Origin: an uncultured Opitutia bacterium | GTDB taxonomy: Bacteria; Verrucomicrobiota; Verrucomicrobiia; Opitutales; Opitutaceae | NCBI GenBank assembly: GCA_903877135.1 | Contig: CAIRCN010000058.1 | Coordinates: 56,428-120,427, forward strand | Reading direction: 5' to 3' | DNA length: 64,000 nt | Shown: in pieces, positions 1-7,397 of the stretch | Layout of the letters: every line of letters starts with the position of its first letter | Position numbering within the stretch: the first letter of the stretch is position 1 | The notes under the pieces: generated by a model | What the model was told of the DNA's origin: nothing | Database searches by the model: none | The model's input: only the letters and a program-made list of their open reading frames with translations | Program-made: the position numbers and the translations under genes

Positions 1-216
1 AATTTTCTGGCGCTTGGCCGGTTCCGCCGCGATGGCGTGCGACGCCTCAGGTGTCGTCCAAAGAAAATGCTCCATCAGCTCGCCCGCCTCGGCCGCGAGC
101 GCCATGCTGAGGTTTTTCGGCGCGTGGAACTGCTCCCAATCGCGCTCACGGACAAAGGCCAGCAAGCGGGTTTTGAGTTCAGTCAGGGTCGTGGTGGAGT
201 CGTGGAGCGCAGCCAT
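1..216 (-). CDS. MazG-like nucleotide pyrophosphohydrolase (partial, 3' end beyond window)
   Basis: Reading the minus strand from ATG at 216 gives 72 codons that run off the window edge. The protein has the motif pattern of the small dCTPase/RS21-C6 branch of MazG-like pyrophosphohydrolases: a region like FVRERDWEQFH, then PKNLSMALAAEAGELMEHF. The glutamates of the EAGEL..E helix are the metal-binding residues in this family, which hydrolyses non-canonical or excess (d)NTPs in the cytoplasm. An in-frame ATG at 264 would add 16 residues that do not look like the family, so 216 is preferred; neither start has a clear ribosome binding site. The C-terminal half cannot be seen. Confidence 0.8.
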   Translation of the reverse strand, partial: MAALHDSTTTLTELKTRLLAFVRERDWEQFHAPKNLSMALAAEAGELMEHFLWTTPEASHAIAAEPAKRQKI

Positions 217-321
217 ACCGGCACCATGCGGCCCGGCTGTCGCGCCGGCAATCACAACTCGCATTTTGCCCGGTGCTGGCGTTGCGACACACATATGTGA
301 CACGGAAAAGAAATTTAAACC

Positions 322-338
322 TTGGCACACAGCCTGCA
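322..338 (+). promoter_or_regulatory. Candidate sigma-54 (-24/-12) promoter upstream of the Hsp20 gene
   Basis: The sequence TTGGCACACAGCCTGCA has the invariant GG and GC separated by exactly 10 bases and matches the TTGGCAC half fully; the -12 half is CTGCA instead of TTGCA. A 10-bp palindrome (CACATATGTG, 290-299) lies about 30 bases upstream. The nearest plus-strand gene is the Hsp20 gene starting about 245 bases downstream. Sigma-54 use here is inference from motif match only. Confidence 0.4.
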
Positions 339-584
339 CTATGCAGTGTCTCGCCCCGTTCCAATGACCGTTCAGCAAAAACATCTCCGCGACTGCGCCG
401 GCGCTTCTTGTAAGAAGGCCGTCGTTGGTATTTGCCGCGCCCAGATGCGACCGGTCGCTCATAATTGGAGCAAACAGCAGCGCACCGGTCCGGGCTTTCA
501 GGCCTAAACCTCCGTTTAACGGAAAACGTTTAGAAAATCCTGAGCCCGGAGGTCCCCACCCCCGAGTATCATTCTCATTTTTCC

Positions 585-986
585 ATGCATACGATCATCC
601 ACACCACCCGTTCCGACCGTGCCAGTCGTGTTGCCGCGTCCTCGCCCTTCCAGGCCAGCTTCCGCAAACCGAACTACGATTGCCGCGAACAGCCCGACGC
701 CGTGAAACTCGTCGTTTACGTCCCGGGCGTCGAGGCGGCGGGCGTGGAAATCGAGGCGCACGGCCCGGATCTCGTGGTGACGGCGCGCAAGACCCATTTC
801 GTGCGTGTGAACTGGCAGGCACTCCATCTTGAGACCGCCCAGCGCGACTACCAACTACGCCTGCGGCTCGGCCATGGCCTCGACTATCCTGCGCTGCACG
901 CCGAGATTCGGCAGGGCGTGCTGACCATCGTGCTCCCCAAGCACGTGACGGCGGAGGAACTCATCCCTTCGCGTCGCGTGGCTTGA
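585..986 (+). CDS. Hsp20/alpha-crystallin family small heat shock protein
   Basis: The 133-residue protein fits the small heat shock family (ATP-independent holdase that binds unfolding proteins). Residues about 28-120 form the alpha-crystallin domain, with the entry strand KPNYDCREQPDAVKLVVYVP, the G-V-x-I-x-A strand pair, and a late GVLTIVLPKH strand equivalent to the usual G-x-L-x-I/V-x-x-P-K end of the domain. The N-terminal arm is short, and the C-terminal tail ends in EELIPSRRVA rather than a clear I-x-I. Start chosen at ATG 585; no ribosome binding site is visible. It stands alone, with a sigma-54-like site and a long leader (300-584) upstream, which suggests stress-type control. Confidence 0.85.
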   Translation: MHTIIHTTRSDRASRVAASSPFQASFRKPNYDCREQPDAVKLVVYVPGVEAAGVEIEAHGPDLVVTARKTHFVRVNWQALHLETAQRDYQLRLRLGHGLDYPALHAEIRQGVLTIVLPKHVTAEELIPSRRVA

Positions 987-1043
987 ACGGTGCCATAAGT
1001 GTGTCGGGGCAGGCCCTCACACCGCATTGGCCCGCCACCGTGA

Positions 1044-1084
1044 CTGTGAAATTTTTCACAGACCGCGAAGATTTTCCTTATACT
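1044..1084 (+). promoter_or_regulatory. Strong sigma-70-like promoter overlapped by an inverted repeat
   Basis: TTCACA (1055-1060) and TATACT (1079-1084) are 18 bases apart and each differs by one base from the -35 and -10 consensus. The -35 lies inside a perfect dyad, CTGTGAAA and TTTCACAG around a TT centre (1044-1061), which looks like an operator. Transcription would start near 1091, just ahead of a second dyad and the small ORF at 1125. Confidence 0.5.
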
Positions 1085-1091
1085 ACGGGCA

Positions 1092-1109
1092 CCTTGTTCC
1101 GAAACAAGG
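1092..1109. promoter_or_regulatory. Inverted repeat at the predicted transcription start
   Basis: CCTTGTT and AACAAGG form perfect 7-bp arms around CCGA. The element sits at about +2 to +19 from the promoter at 1055-1084. There is no T-run after it, so it is more likely an operator or a 5' mRNA hairpin than a terminator. Confidence 0.45.
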
Positions 1110-1124
1110 GTCAGCAGACTCACC

Positions 1125-1313
1125 ATGCAACTGACCGTCCCACCTCTCCGTCCTCTCTCCGTGCGCAAAGCGCCGGCGACCGTGCGTGTCCTCACACGCG
1201 AAGACGTTATGTGGAACCGCCCGATTTTCCGCGCGCCTCCCCTGAACATCAAACCGCCGTCGGCTCCGTTCTTCCCGAGCGACCTCAGCGAACCGGTCCA
1301 GGCCGGCCGTTGA
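1125..1313 (+). CDS. Small hypothetical protein (62 aa)
   Basis: I do not recognise a family. The 62-residue ORF is rich in proline and arginine, with no membrane segment or signal peptide, and its third codon positions are mostly G or C like its neighbours. The main support is context: a near-consensus promoter with two dyads ends about 30 bases before the ATG and there is no other plus-strand gene it could serve, since rlmJ converges from the other side six bases after this stop. The alternative is that the transcript is a regulatory RNA and the ORF is chance. Confidence 0.45.
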   Translation: MQLTVPPLRPLSVRKAPATVRVLTREDVMWNRPIFRAPPLNIKPPSAPFFPSDLSEPVQAGR

Positions 1314-1319
1314 GCCAAG

Positions 1320-2189
1320 TCACTCTGGCACAATCCACTCCAGCCGTGCGCCGCCATCCGGCGCCGGCTCGAGTGCGTGGGCCAGCCATTCGAGGATCGG
1401 CTTGCATTCCTGATCAAACTGCCACGGGGGGTTGATCACGGCGAGGCCGCAGCCCTTCATTTTGAGCGGGGAGTTTTCCCCTGCCAAAGCCAGTTCCAGC
1501 GCCAGGGTCGGTGGCGGCTGCATGTCACGCAGCGCTGCCAGGAACGCCTCCGTCCGCGCCCGCACCGTCAGCGGATACCAGACCGCGAACACGCCCGCCG
1601 GCAGCCGTCGCAGGCCCTCGCGCAGCGCCGCGACGATCTGCGCAAACTCATCCTGCACCTCGAACGGCGGGTCGATGAGCACCAGCGCACGCCGCTCCGG
1701 GGGCGGCAGCATCGCCCGCAGCGCCGCATAACCGTCCATCGCATGCACCGCCACCCGCTTCGCGCCGCCAAACTCCGTCTCCAGCGCCGCGCATTCCTCT
1801 AGGTGTTTTTCGCACAGCGCCAGCCGATCCTGCGGCCGCGCCAGCTTGCGCGCGAGCCAGGGCGAGCCAGGATAAAACCGCGGTGCCTCCTCCTCGCGAT
1901 TGCCCCATTCTTGGTCGCATTGCCGCACCAAGGCGACGTAGTCTGCTACCGGGGCCGGGGCGTCAACCCGCGCCCACACCCGGCCGATCCCATCGGGGTG
2001 CTCGGGCCGGCGGGCCAGCGAATCGCCCTGCGCCGCCGCCGCGAGGTCATACACTCCACGCCCGGCGTGCGTGTCGAGATAGAGCAGGCCGCGGTCCTTT
2101 TTTTGCAGCGCGCGCAGCAGCTGCACGAGCAGCACATGTTTCGTCACGTCGGCGAAATTGCCCGCGTGAAAATGGTGCCGGTAGTTCAT
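1320..2189 (-). CDS. rlmJ: 23S rRNA (adenine(2030)-N6)-methyltransferase RlmJ
   Basis: The 289-residue protein matches the RlmJ (YhiR) family, which uses S-adenosylmethionine to methylate A2030 of 23S rRNA. The diagnostic N-terminus MNYRHHFHAGNFADVTKH is present, followed by a SAM-binding region (YLDTHAGRG, residues about 37-45) and the catalytic DPPF motif in LIDPPFE (about residue 171), the N6-adenine methyltransferase DPPY-type loop. AVWYPL follows, as is usual for the family. Length is close to E. coli RlmJ (280). The start ATG at 2189 is fixed by the conserved N-terminus. It lies downstream of the YhcH and LolA-like genes on the same strand, 16 bases after the YhcH stop. Confidence 0.95.
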   Translation of the reverse strand: MNYRHHFHAGNFADVTKHVLLVQLLRALQKKDRGLLYLDTHAGRGVYDLAAAAQGDSLARRPEHPDGIGRVWARVDAPAPVADYVALVRQCDQEWGNREEEAPRFYPGSPWLARKLARPQDRLALCEKHLEECAALETEFGGAKRVAVHAMDGYAALRAMLPPPERRALVLIDPPFEVQDEFAQIVAALREGLRRLPAGVFAVWYPLTVRARTEAFLAALRDMQPPPTLALELALAGENSPLKMKGCGLAVINPPWQFDQECKPILEWLAHALEPAPDGGARLEWIVPE

Positions 2190-2205
2190 CCCTCCGCGCC
2201 ACCCG

Positions 2206-2700
2206 TCACGCCGGCACCTTGATGACCGTCTTTCGCACCAGCGCCGCTTCGTGCGTCGCGCTCAGCCCCGGCATATGCACATCGCTGGGAGAATACACCG
2301 CGGCTTCGCCGACGCCCATCCGCAGCACGGAGGCGCCGGCGCAGTCGTCATACATGATGAAGTCGCGCTCGGCGTCATAGGCCTGCTTCACGGTTGCCCG
2401 GGCGATGTCGGCGACCTCCATCAGTTCCTCGCCCTCAAACACCACCTGCACGTCGACATATTTGCGATGCGACTCGAAAAACCCGTCGGCGCGCGCCTTG
2501 CTGCGGTAAACTTGCTCCAGCGCAAACGCTCCTCCGCCCAGTTCTATCCTCCTCGTCTCGCCAACCGCGATCGCCTTCATCCGTGCCGCCGCGGCCGAAC
2601 CCGGCCGGAATAATTCGGCCAGATAACCAAAGGCCGGGGCGAACACGTCCGCCCGGGAGACCTGTGCCTGCACGGTTGCGATGGAGCCAAAGAGAGCCAT
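2206..2700 (-). CDS. YhcH/YjgK/YiaL (DUF386, TabA-like) family protein
   Basis: From ATG 2700 the protein is 164 residues, the usual size of this beta-sandwich family (about 150). The family signature is seen as ESHRKYVDVQVVFEGEE, then an acidic segment (YDAERDFIMYD) and a C-terminal PSDVHMPGL stretch whose His and Glu residues bind a metal in characterised relatives. E. coli TabA and YhcH are linked to biofilm and sialic acid or sugar metabolism; the substrate here cannot be told. The open frame extends to 2937, but that part overlaps the upstream gene and looks unlike the family, so 2700 is chosen. Confidence 0.85.
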   Translation of the reverse strand: MALFGSIATVQAQVSRADVFAPAFGYLAELFRPGSAAAARMKAIAVGETRRIELGGGAFALEQVYRSKARADGFFESHRKYVDVQVVFEGEELMEVADIARATVKQAYDAERDFIMYDDCAGASVLRMGVGEAAVYSPSDVHMPGLSATHEAALVRKTVIKVPA

Positions 2701-2770
2701 GGGCCAATTCTCACCGCACCGGCAGAGCTGGCAAGCGCCGAAACCCCGGTCTCGTGTCGCCTGTGCCCGC

Positions 2771-3517
2771 TCAATGCTTCGCTGCACCAGCAACTGCAGC
2801 CGGAATCGCAAAGATCGCACCGTCGAGCGGTGGATTTGCCTCCAGCGTTTCCAGAACCGTCTCTTGGAGCAGATGGCCTTCCGCATAGGTTCCGATTCTG
2901 TGCGCCAGCAGTATTCCTTTGAGCGGCATGAAATCACTGTAGCGCGTCTCGATCGTCACCTCGCGGCCAGACGGCAGAGTGCGCGTCAGCAACCGGGCGA
3001 CGATAAAATAGGTCTCCGCGTCGAGCAGTAGGAAAAAGTGTTTCTGCTTCGGTTGGATGACGAGCAGTTTCAATGTCCGGCGTTCCAGAAACGTCGTTTC
3101 TCCGGCATACTCCACTTGGTAGCCCCGTGCCGTCGGATCGACGAGCTGGTCGTCAAACTCGGCGTCCGCCATGAAATGGGCCGCCACTGCGGCGCCCATC
3201 CGTTGCGGCACCGGTGATTTCTCCGGCTCCAGCCGCCACGGCGCGGTGGTGCCGTCGGTCCCTTGGATGAGGGTGAGCCCATCACCGGTCGTTGTCACCC
3301 GCACCCGGTTCGGCCGCTGAGCCAACAATTCGAAGCGCAGCACGCGCCCTTCCACATCCACATGCCCGACCGCCCGGAGCGCCTTGAGCCCGGCCAGCCG
3401 CTCGCGTCCCCCGATAGCCTCGACATGGATGCGCGCCAGGTCACCGACGTAGTCGGCCCGCGCTACCACTGTGAGCGCAAGAATCAACGCCAAACCCAAC
3501 CTCTGCCAAACGTGCAT
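2771..3517 (-). CDS. LolA-like periplasmic protein (outer membrane lipoprotein-sorting type)
   Basis: The 248-residue protein begins with a signal peptide (hydrophobic run LGLALILALTVVARA, cleavage likely after ARA near residue 21). The mature part reads like the LolA/LolB-fold proteins annotated as outer membrane lipoprotein-sorting protein: an early HVEAIGGRERLAGLKALRAV segment, then alternating beta strands and a late region (ETRYSDFMPLKGILLAHRI) typical of family members that bind lipid or lipoprotein in a half-barrel. The exact cargo is unknown. It lies 70 bases upstream of the YhcH gene on the same strand and is divergent from the metallophosphoesterase at 3613. Confidence 0.7.
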   Translation of the reverse strand: MHVWQRLGLALILALTVVARADYVGDLARIHVEAIGGRERLAGLKALRAVGHVDVEGRVLRFELLAQRPNRVRVTTTGDGLTLIQGTDGTTAPWRLEPEKSPVPQRMGAAVAAHFMADAEFDDQLVDPTARGYQVEYAGETTFLERRTLKLLVIQPKQKHFFLLLDAETYFIVARLLTRTLPSGREVTIETRYSDFMPLKGILLAHRIGTYAEGHLLQETVLETLEANPPLDGAIFAIPAAVAGAAKH

Positions 3518-3612
3518 GATCTCATTGTCGCTATTTTCTGCGCCCGCTCAAGCTCTCCTGCGCAAAAGCATTGCCCCGGTCGCGCGCGTCGCTTCTCGTC
3601 GCGCCTCCAGCC

Positions 3613-4440
3613 TTGGCCCACGACATCATCCGCATCCTCTCCGATCTGCACTTTGGCGACCGCGCCAGCCGCATCGACTCGCTTCCCGCATTAGCGCCGT
3701 TGCTCGACGGCGTGTCCCAGCTCGTGCTCAACGGCGATACGCTCGACACCCGGCCCAGCGACCAACCCACGGCCACGGCGGCCTTGCGCGCCGAGGTGAC
3801 AGCGTTCTTCGCCCGGCCTACGCCATCCGTCACGCTGCTCACGGGCAACCACGATCCCGACATCTCCACGCAGCACGCGCTGGAACTTGCCGGCGGCCAT
3901 ATTCTCGTCACCCATGGCGATATTCTTTTCGACGACATCGTGCCGTGGAGCCGAGATGCCGCCGCCGTCCGGGAGCGTATTGCCGCGGAACTCGCCCAAC
4001 TCACGCCCACTGCCCGCGACCAGCTCGCAGACCGTCTCGCGGCCCATCGCCGCGCCGCCGCCACCATCGCGCAGCGCCACCAAACGGAGCGCCATAGCCT
4101 GCGCTATGCCCTCGGCGCCGCGGCCGACACCGTGTGGCCGCCGCAACGCGTTCTCCGCATCCTGCGGGCCTGGCGCGAGACGCCAAGTCGCGCCGCCGCC
4201 CTTGTGCAGCACCACCGGCCCAGCGTGCGTTTTTTTATTATGGGTCATGTGCACCGCCCCGGCTTCTGGCGTTGCCCCAGCGGGCTCGTCGTCCTAAACA
4301 CCGGCTCGTTCTGCCGTCCGCTAGGCGCCGCCGCCATCGATCTTTCGCCCGACCGCCTCGTGCTGCGACGCATCGAATGTCGCCGCGGCGAATTCCGGCC
4401 TGGCCCGATGATCGCAGAGTTTGCGCTGGCGGATGCATAA
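3613..4440 (+). CDS. Calcineurin-like metallophosphoesterase (LpxH-like)
   Basis: All five metal-binding motifs of the family are visible in order: SDLHFGD (D-x-H), NGDTLD (GDxxD), TGNHD, THGD and GHVHRP. This fits the YbbF/LpxH-type group; LpxH cleaves UDP-2,3-diacylglucosamine in lipid A synthesis, but the protein could equally be a generic phosphoesterase. No ATG precedes the first motif. TTG at 3613 places the first conserved Asp at about residue 13, which is normal for the family; an upstream TTG at 3571 would add 14 residues. It is divergent from the LolA-like gene, and a small hypothetical gene follows after 20 bases. Confidence 0.8.
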   Translation: MAHDIIRILSDLHFGDRASRIDSLPALAPLLDGVSQLVLNGDTLDTRPSDQPTATAALRAEVTAFFARPTPSVTLLTGNHDPDISTQHALELAGGHILVTHGDILFDDIVPWSRDAAAVRERIAAELAQLTPTARDQLADRLAAHRRAAATIAQRHQTERHSLRYALGAAADTVWPPQRVLRILRAWRETPSRAAALVQHHRPSVRFFIMGHVHRPGFWRCPSGLVVLNTGSFCRPLGAAAIDLSPDRLVLRRIECRRGEFRPGPMIAEFALADA

Positions 4441-4460
4441 GCTGTGGTGACACTCGCCTC

Positions 4461-4757
4461 ATGAGCATTGTGTTTGGCTGGTGGAACAAAGATCCTGAGC
4501 AGGGCAAATATCAGGTCAGCGCCGTTGTCCACGGCGGCAACATCGAATGGACGCGCCATCAGGGCCATCACACCCAGTGGGAACCATACGAGCCCAACGA
4601 CGAGGATCGCGCCCGCCTCATCTACGAAGCCGAGCGCCGCCGCCCGCGCCGCCTGATCACGACGAAGCAGTTCGAGGAGATCAAGCGCCTCAGCGAAAAC
4701 ATCGGCCCCGGCAGCATCTCCGGCAGGCGATTCCGCAGCTCGCCCGAATTCAAATAG
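4461..4757 (+). CDS. Hypothetical protein (98 aa)
   Basis: The 98-residue ORF starts at ATG 4461, 20 bases after the metallophosphoesterase stop, so it is probably in the same transcript. The N-terminal half is rich in Trp, His and Gly (FGWWNKDPEQGKY), and the rest is charged and helical (RARLIYEAERRRPRR) with a basic C-terminus. There is no signal peptide or membrane segment. I do not recognise a family. Codon use matches the neighbours and the frame is open upstream to 4134, but that part overlaps the phosphoesterase in another frame. Confidence 0.65.
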   Translation: MSIVFGWWNKDPEQGKYQVSAVVHGGNIEWTRHQGHHTQWEPYEPNDEDRARLIYEAERRRPRRLITTKQFEEIKRLSENIGPGSISGRRFRSSPEFK

Positions 4758-4955
4758 CGGCGGTGGGCGTTGCACCACTGCGGCGGACTTGGGAAAACTC
4801 AGAAACAAAGAAAAGCGCTGAGTGGATTCATGGACAAATGGTTGTTCAGGCAATCCTGTGCAGATTATTGCGAGCGGCCGCCGGAACCCAAGCCCTGAGA
4901 TTGACCTTTGTTCTTCTCATCCGCGGCCATCCGTGTAAACCGTGGTTCCCTTCCC
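4758..4955. other. Intergenic stretch with short degenerate repeats
   Basis: No gene is seen in these 198 bases. Just before the next start codon lies a run of related units (4919-4950: ATCCGCGGCC, ATCCGTGTAA, ACCGTGGTT) spaced by about 12 bases. It looks like a short degenerate tandem repeat of unknown role. Confidence 0.35.
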
Positions 4956-5393
4956 ATGCCGAAAATTGATGTCAGCAAAGTCGCCGAGATTTTAAAGAAA
5001 AACCATATCGACCCTACCGTGCTCCGCCGCGTCGTCGAGGAGATGAACCTCGCCGTCCAGCCCGACCCCGGCGACGAGGACAAACCGCCGGCGGTCAAGA
5101 AACAGTGGGTCATCGTCGTGTCCGACCCGAACGGGAAACTGCCGAAAACCGACTTCGTCGGCTGGGTCGTGCAGATTCCCGAGAGCGAAAGCCCCGTCAC
5201 CACGCCCGACCGCGTCTTCCGCGCCGTCTACGATTTCAACGCCTCGAAAAAAGGCCGCCTGCTTCCCGCGAAAACCGTCGGCGAGGCCTTCGAGAGCGTT
5301 CCCGCCAAGCACTTCAAAGACGCCGATCTTTGGGTAAAGACCAAGGAGCCCGTCATCGTGCTGCGGACCAACAACGAGATTCCGAAAGAGTAG
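4956..5393 (+). CDS. Hypothetical protein (145 aa)
   Basis: ATG at 4956 gives a 145-residue, charged, soluble protein. The N-terminus (MPKIDVSKVAEILKKNHID) reads as helices, and the middle has strand-rich segments (KKQWVIVVSDPNGKLP, FVGWVVQIPE). There is no signal peptide or transmembrane segment and I recognise no family. Codon use matches the genome. It ends 24 bases from the convergent URO-D gene, with no obvious terminator between them. The frame is open back to 4908, but ATG 4956 is the first plausible start after the repeat-rich spacer. Confidence 0.65.
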   Translation: MPKIDVSKVAEILKKNHIDPTVLRRVVEEMNLAVQPDPGDEDKPPAVKKQWVIVVSDPNGKLPKTDFVGWVVQIPESESPVTTPDRVFRAVYDFNASKKGRLLPAKTVGEAFESVPAKHFKDADLWVKTKEPVIVLRTNNEIPKE

Positions 5394-5417
5394 GCTTGGA
5401 CCGTTCCGACCGCGCGC

Positions 5418-6563
5418 TCAGCGCACCGCGAACAACGCCCGCACGTTTTCCACCGGCGTGCCCTGCACGATGGCGTTGGAGCAGCCCTGGAAGTAGCCGC
5501 GCCCCCCGGCCTCCGTCAGCGTGGCCTGCGCCTGCGCCCGCACTTCCTCGGCTGTGCCGTGCATCAGCAGGGACGACGACACGTTGCCCCAGATGACCAG
5601 TCGTGGAAACCGCGCCCGCACGGCGTCGACTGTCATCGCGGCGTCGCGGTCGGTTTCCCCGAATCCCGGGCAGGCCGCCGCCTCAAACAGCATGTCCATC
5701 AACGGCCACAAATTTCCGTCGCTGCGGAAGTAATAGTGCACGCCCATCCGGTTGAGCGCCGTCAGCGCCTTCACGTAGGCGGGCAGCACCAGAGCGCGAA
5801 ACATCGCCGGTGAGTAGATTGGCCCCTGCGTGCCCGCCAAATCGCCGCCGCCCGCCATCACCGGCGGCAGCCCCGCCTCCAGAATCGCCCGACCGACCGC
5901 GCTGGCGAATTCCGCCTGAAGCATCGTCTTGCGCAGCATCAAATCCGGCGCCGTCACCATCAGTTCCAGATCGTCCGGATCGTAACCCACCCCGATCCCC
6001 GCCCCGGCACTGCAGACATAAAACTCTCCGCCAAACCGGCGCCAAAAATCCACCGCCGGTGCGATCGCCGCACGCGCCGCGGGCATCGGGTCGGCCGCGA
6101 CCGCTTCCAGTGTGGCTATCTCCTTCCGCAAGCGCACCTCGGGCGGCAAAGCCCGTGGCGACTGGTAAACCGGACTGAAGTCCGCCGCCGCCGGCTGGTA
6201 TTGCCAGATCGTGTGCTCGCCGGCCTCGGGTCCGAAACGAAACGTGAATTCGTCCAGCCGCGCGTCCGGCCGCTCGTTCATCCGCCACGGCATGCGCAGC
6301 ACATCCACGTCGAGCACCCGGTGCACTTCCACCAGATCCTCGATCAATTGCGCCTCGAACTCCGCATGCGCCGCCTCGCCGTCCGCCCAGGCCGCCACCT
6401 CGGCATAGCGCACCGAACCGGTGCCCGTGTGCGCCGGCCGCCCCAGGAGCGCAGCCGACACCTCGCACGCGATCGCCGGAATGTAGAGCGGCGCGCGGTC
6501 CGTCTCGCCGCCGACGAGGGTGGCGAGACACCGCGCCGCGCGGGGATGCGGGTTGGCAGCCAT
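5418..6563 (-). CDS. Uroporphyrinogen decarboxylase (URO-D) family protein
   Basis: The 381-residue protein has the URO-D TIM-barrel pattern seen in uroporphyrinogen decarboxylases and corrinoid-dependent methyltransferase relatives: a late YYFRSDGNLWPLMDMLFEAA segment, then IWGNVSSSLLMHGTAEEVRA and GYFQGCSNAIVQGTPVENVR, where canonical family members have similar GN...L..G..E and Gly-rich strands. The N-terminal motif of true HemE (a conserved arginine pair near R-x-P-[VI]-W-x-M-R-Q) is not seen; it has RAPLYIPAIACEV instead, so a methyltransferase-like or unknown role is more likely than haem synthesis. It stands alone, divergent from uppS. Confidence 0.75.
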   Translation of the reverse strand: MAANPHPRAARCLATLVGGETDRAPLYIPAIACEVSAALLGRPAHTGTGSVRYAEVAAWADGEAAHAEFEAQLIEDLVEVHRVLDVDVLRMPWRMNERPDARLDEFTFRFGPEAGEHTIWQYQPAAADFSPVYQSPRALPPEVRLRKEIATLEAVAADPMPAARAAIAPAVDFWRRFGGEFYVCSAGAGIGVGYDPDDLELMVTAPDLMLRKTMLQAEFASAVGRAILEAGLPPVMAGGGDLAGTQGPIYSPAMFRALVLPAYVKALTALNRMGVHYYFRSDGNLWPLMDMLFEAAACPGFGETDRDAAMTVDAVRARFPRLVIWGNVSSSLLMHGTAEEVRAQAQATLTEAGGRGYFQGCSNAIVQGTPVENVRALFAVR

Positions 6564-6632
6564 AGCGACAGCGTTGAACGTCCTTCCCCCTTGTCAAACC
6601 CAGCGCCGGCTCCCTAACTCTCCCCGCCACGC

Positions 6633-7394
6633 ATGCCTTCTTACGCCGCCCACCACAAAACCGCCGTCCCCGCCCACGTCGCTATCATCATGGACGGCAA
6701 CGGTCGCTGGGCCAAACAGCGCGGTTTGCCCCGGATCGAGGGTCACCGCCGCGGCGTCGAAACCGTCCGCACGACCACCTTCGCCGCCCGCGACCTCGGC
6801 GTGAAAATGCTCACGCTCTACGCCTTCTCCGTCGAAAATTGGAAGCGCCCGCAGGACGAGGTCGGCGCCCTCATGGGCCTGCTGGAGTATTACCTGAAAA
6901 AGGAACTGGAAACTTTCATCCGCGACCGCGTGCAGCTCCGCACCATCGGCCGCACGGATGAGTTGCCCGCCGGCGTCCAAAAACTCCTGCGCACCACCAT
7001 GGAGGAAACCCGGCACTTCACCGACTACACGCTCGTCCTCGCCCTCAACTACGGCTCGCGCACCGAGATCGCCGACGCCGCCCGCGCCTACGCCGCCGCC
7101 GTCGTCGCGGGCCGCGAGCAACTCACCGACGGCTCCTGGGACCGCTTCAGCCGCTACCTCTACACCGCCGGGATGCCCGACCCCGATCTTATCATCCGCA
7201 CTTCGGGCGAGTCGCGCATCAGCAATTTTCTCCTGATGCAGGGCGCCTACGCCGAGTTCGTCTTCACGCCGCTCCTCTGGCCGGATTTCACCAAGGCCGA
7301 CCTCGCCGCCGCCATCGCAGAATTCGCCAAGCGCGAACGCCGCTACGGTCTCACCAGCGAGCAGGTCAAACCGGCCCCGGGGGCCACCCAGTAA
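6633..7394 (+). CDS. uppS: Isoprenyl transferase (undecaprenyl diphosphate synthase)
   Basis: The 253-residue cis-prenyltransferase condenses isopentenyl diphosphate with farnesyl diphosphate to make the undecaprenyl carrier used for peptidoglycan and LPS. Conserved blocks are all present: HVAIIMDGNGRWAKQRGLPR near the N-terminus (catalytic Asp in MDGNGRWA), GHRRGVE, LTLYAFSVENWKRP, and the C-terminal DLIIRTSGESRISNFL and WPDF. It is the first gene of a five-gene operon; cdsA starts three bases after its stop. The start ATG at 6633 leaves a 16-residue leader before the first conserved block. Confidence 0.96.
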   Translation: MPSYAAHHKTAVPAHVAIIMDGNGRWAKQRGLPRIEGHRRGVETVRTTTFAARDLGVKMLTLYAFSVENWKRPQDEVGALMGLLEYYLKKELETFIRDRVQLRTIGRTDELPAGVQKLLRTTMEETRHFTDYTLVLALNYGSRTEIADAARAYAAAVVAGREQLTDGSWDRFSRYLYTAGMPDPDLIIRTSGESRISNFLLMQGAYAEFVFTPLLWPDFTKADLAAAIAEFAKRERRYGLTSEQVKPAPGATQ

Positions 7395-7397
7395 TCC

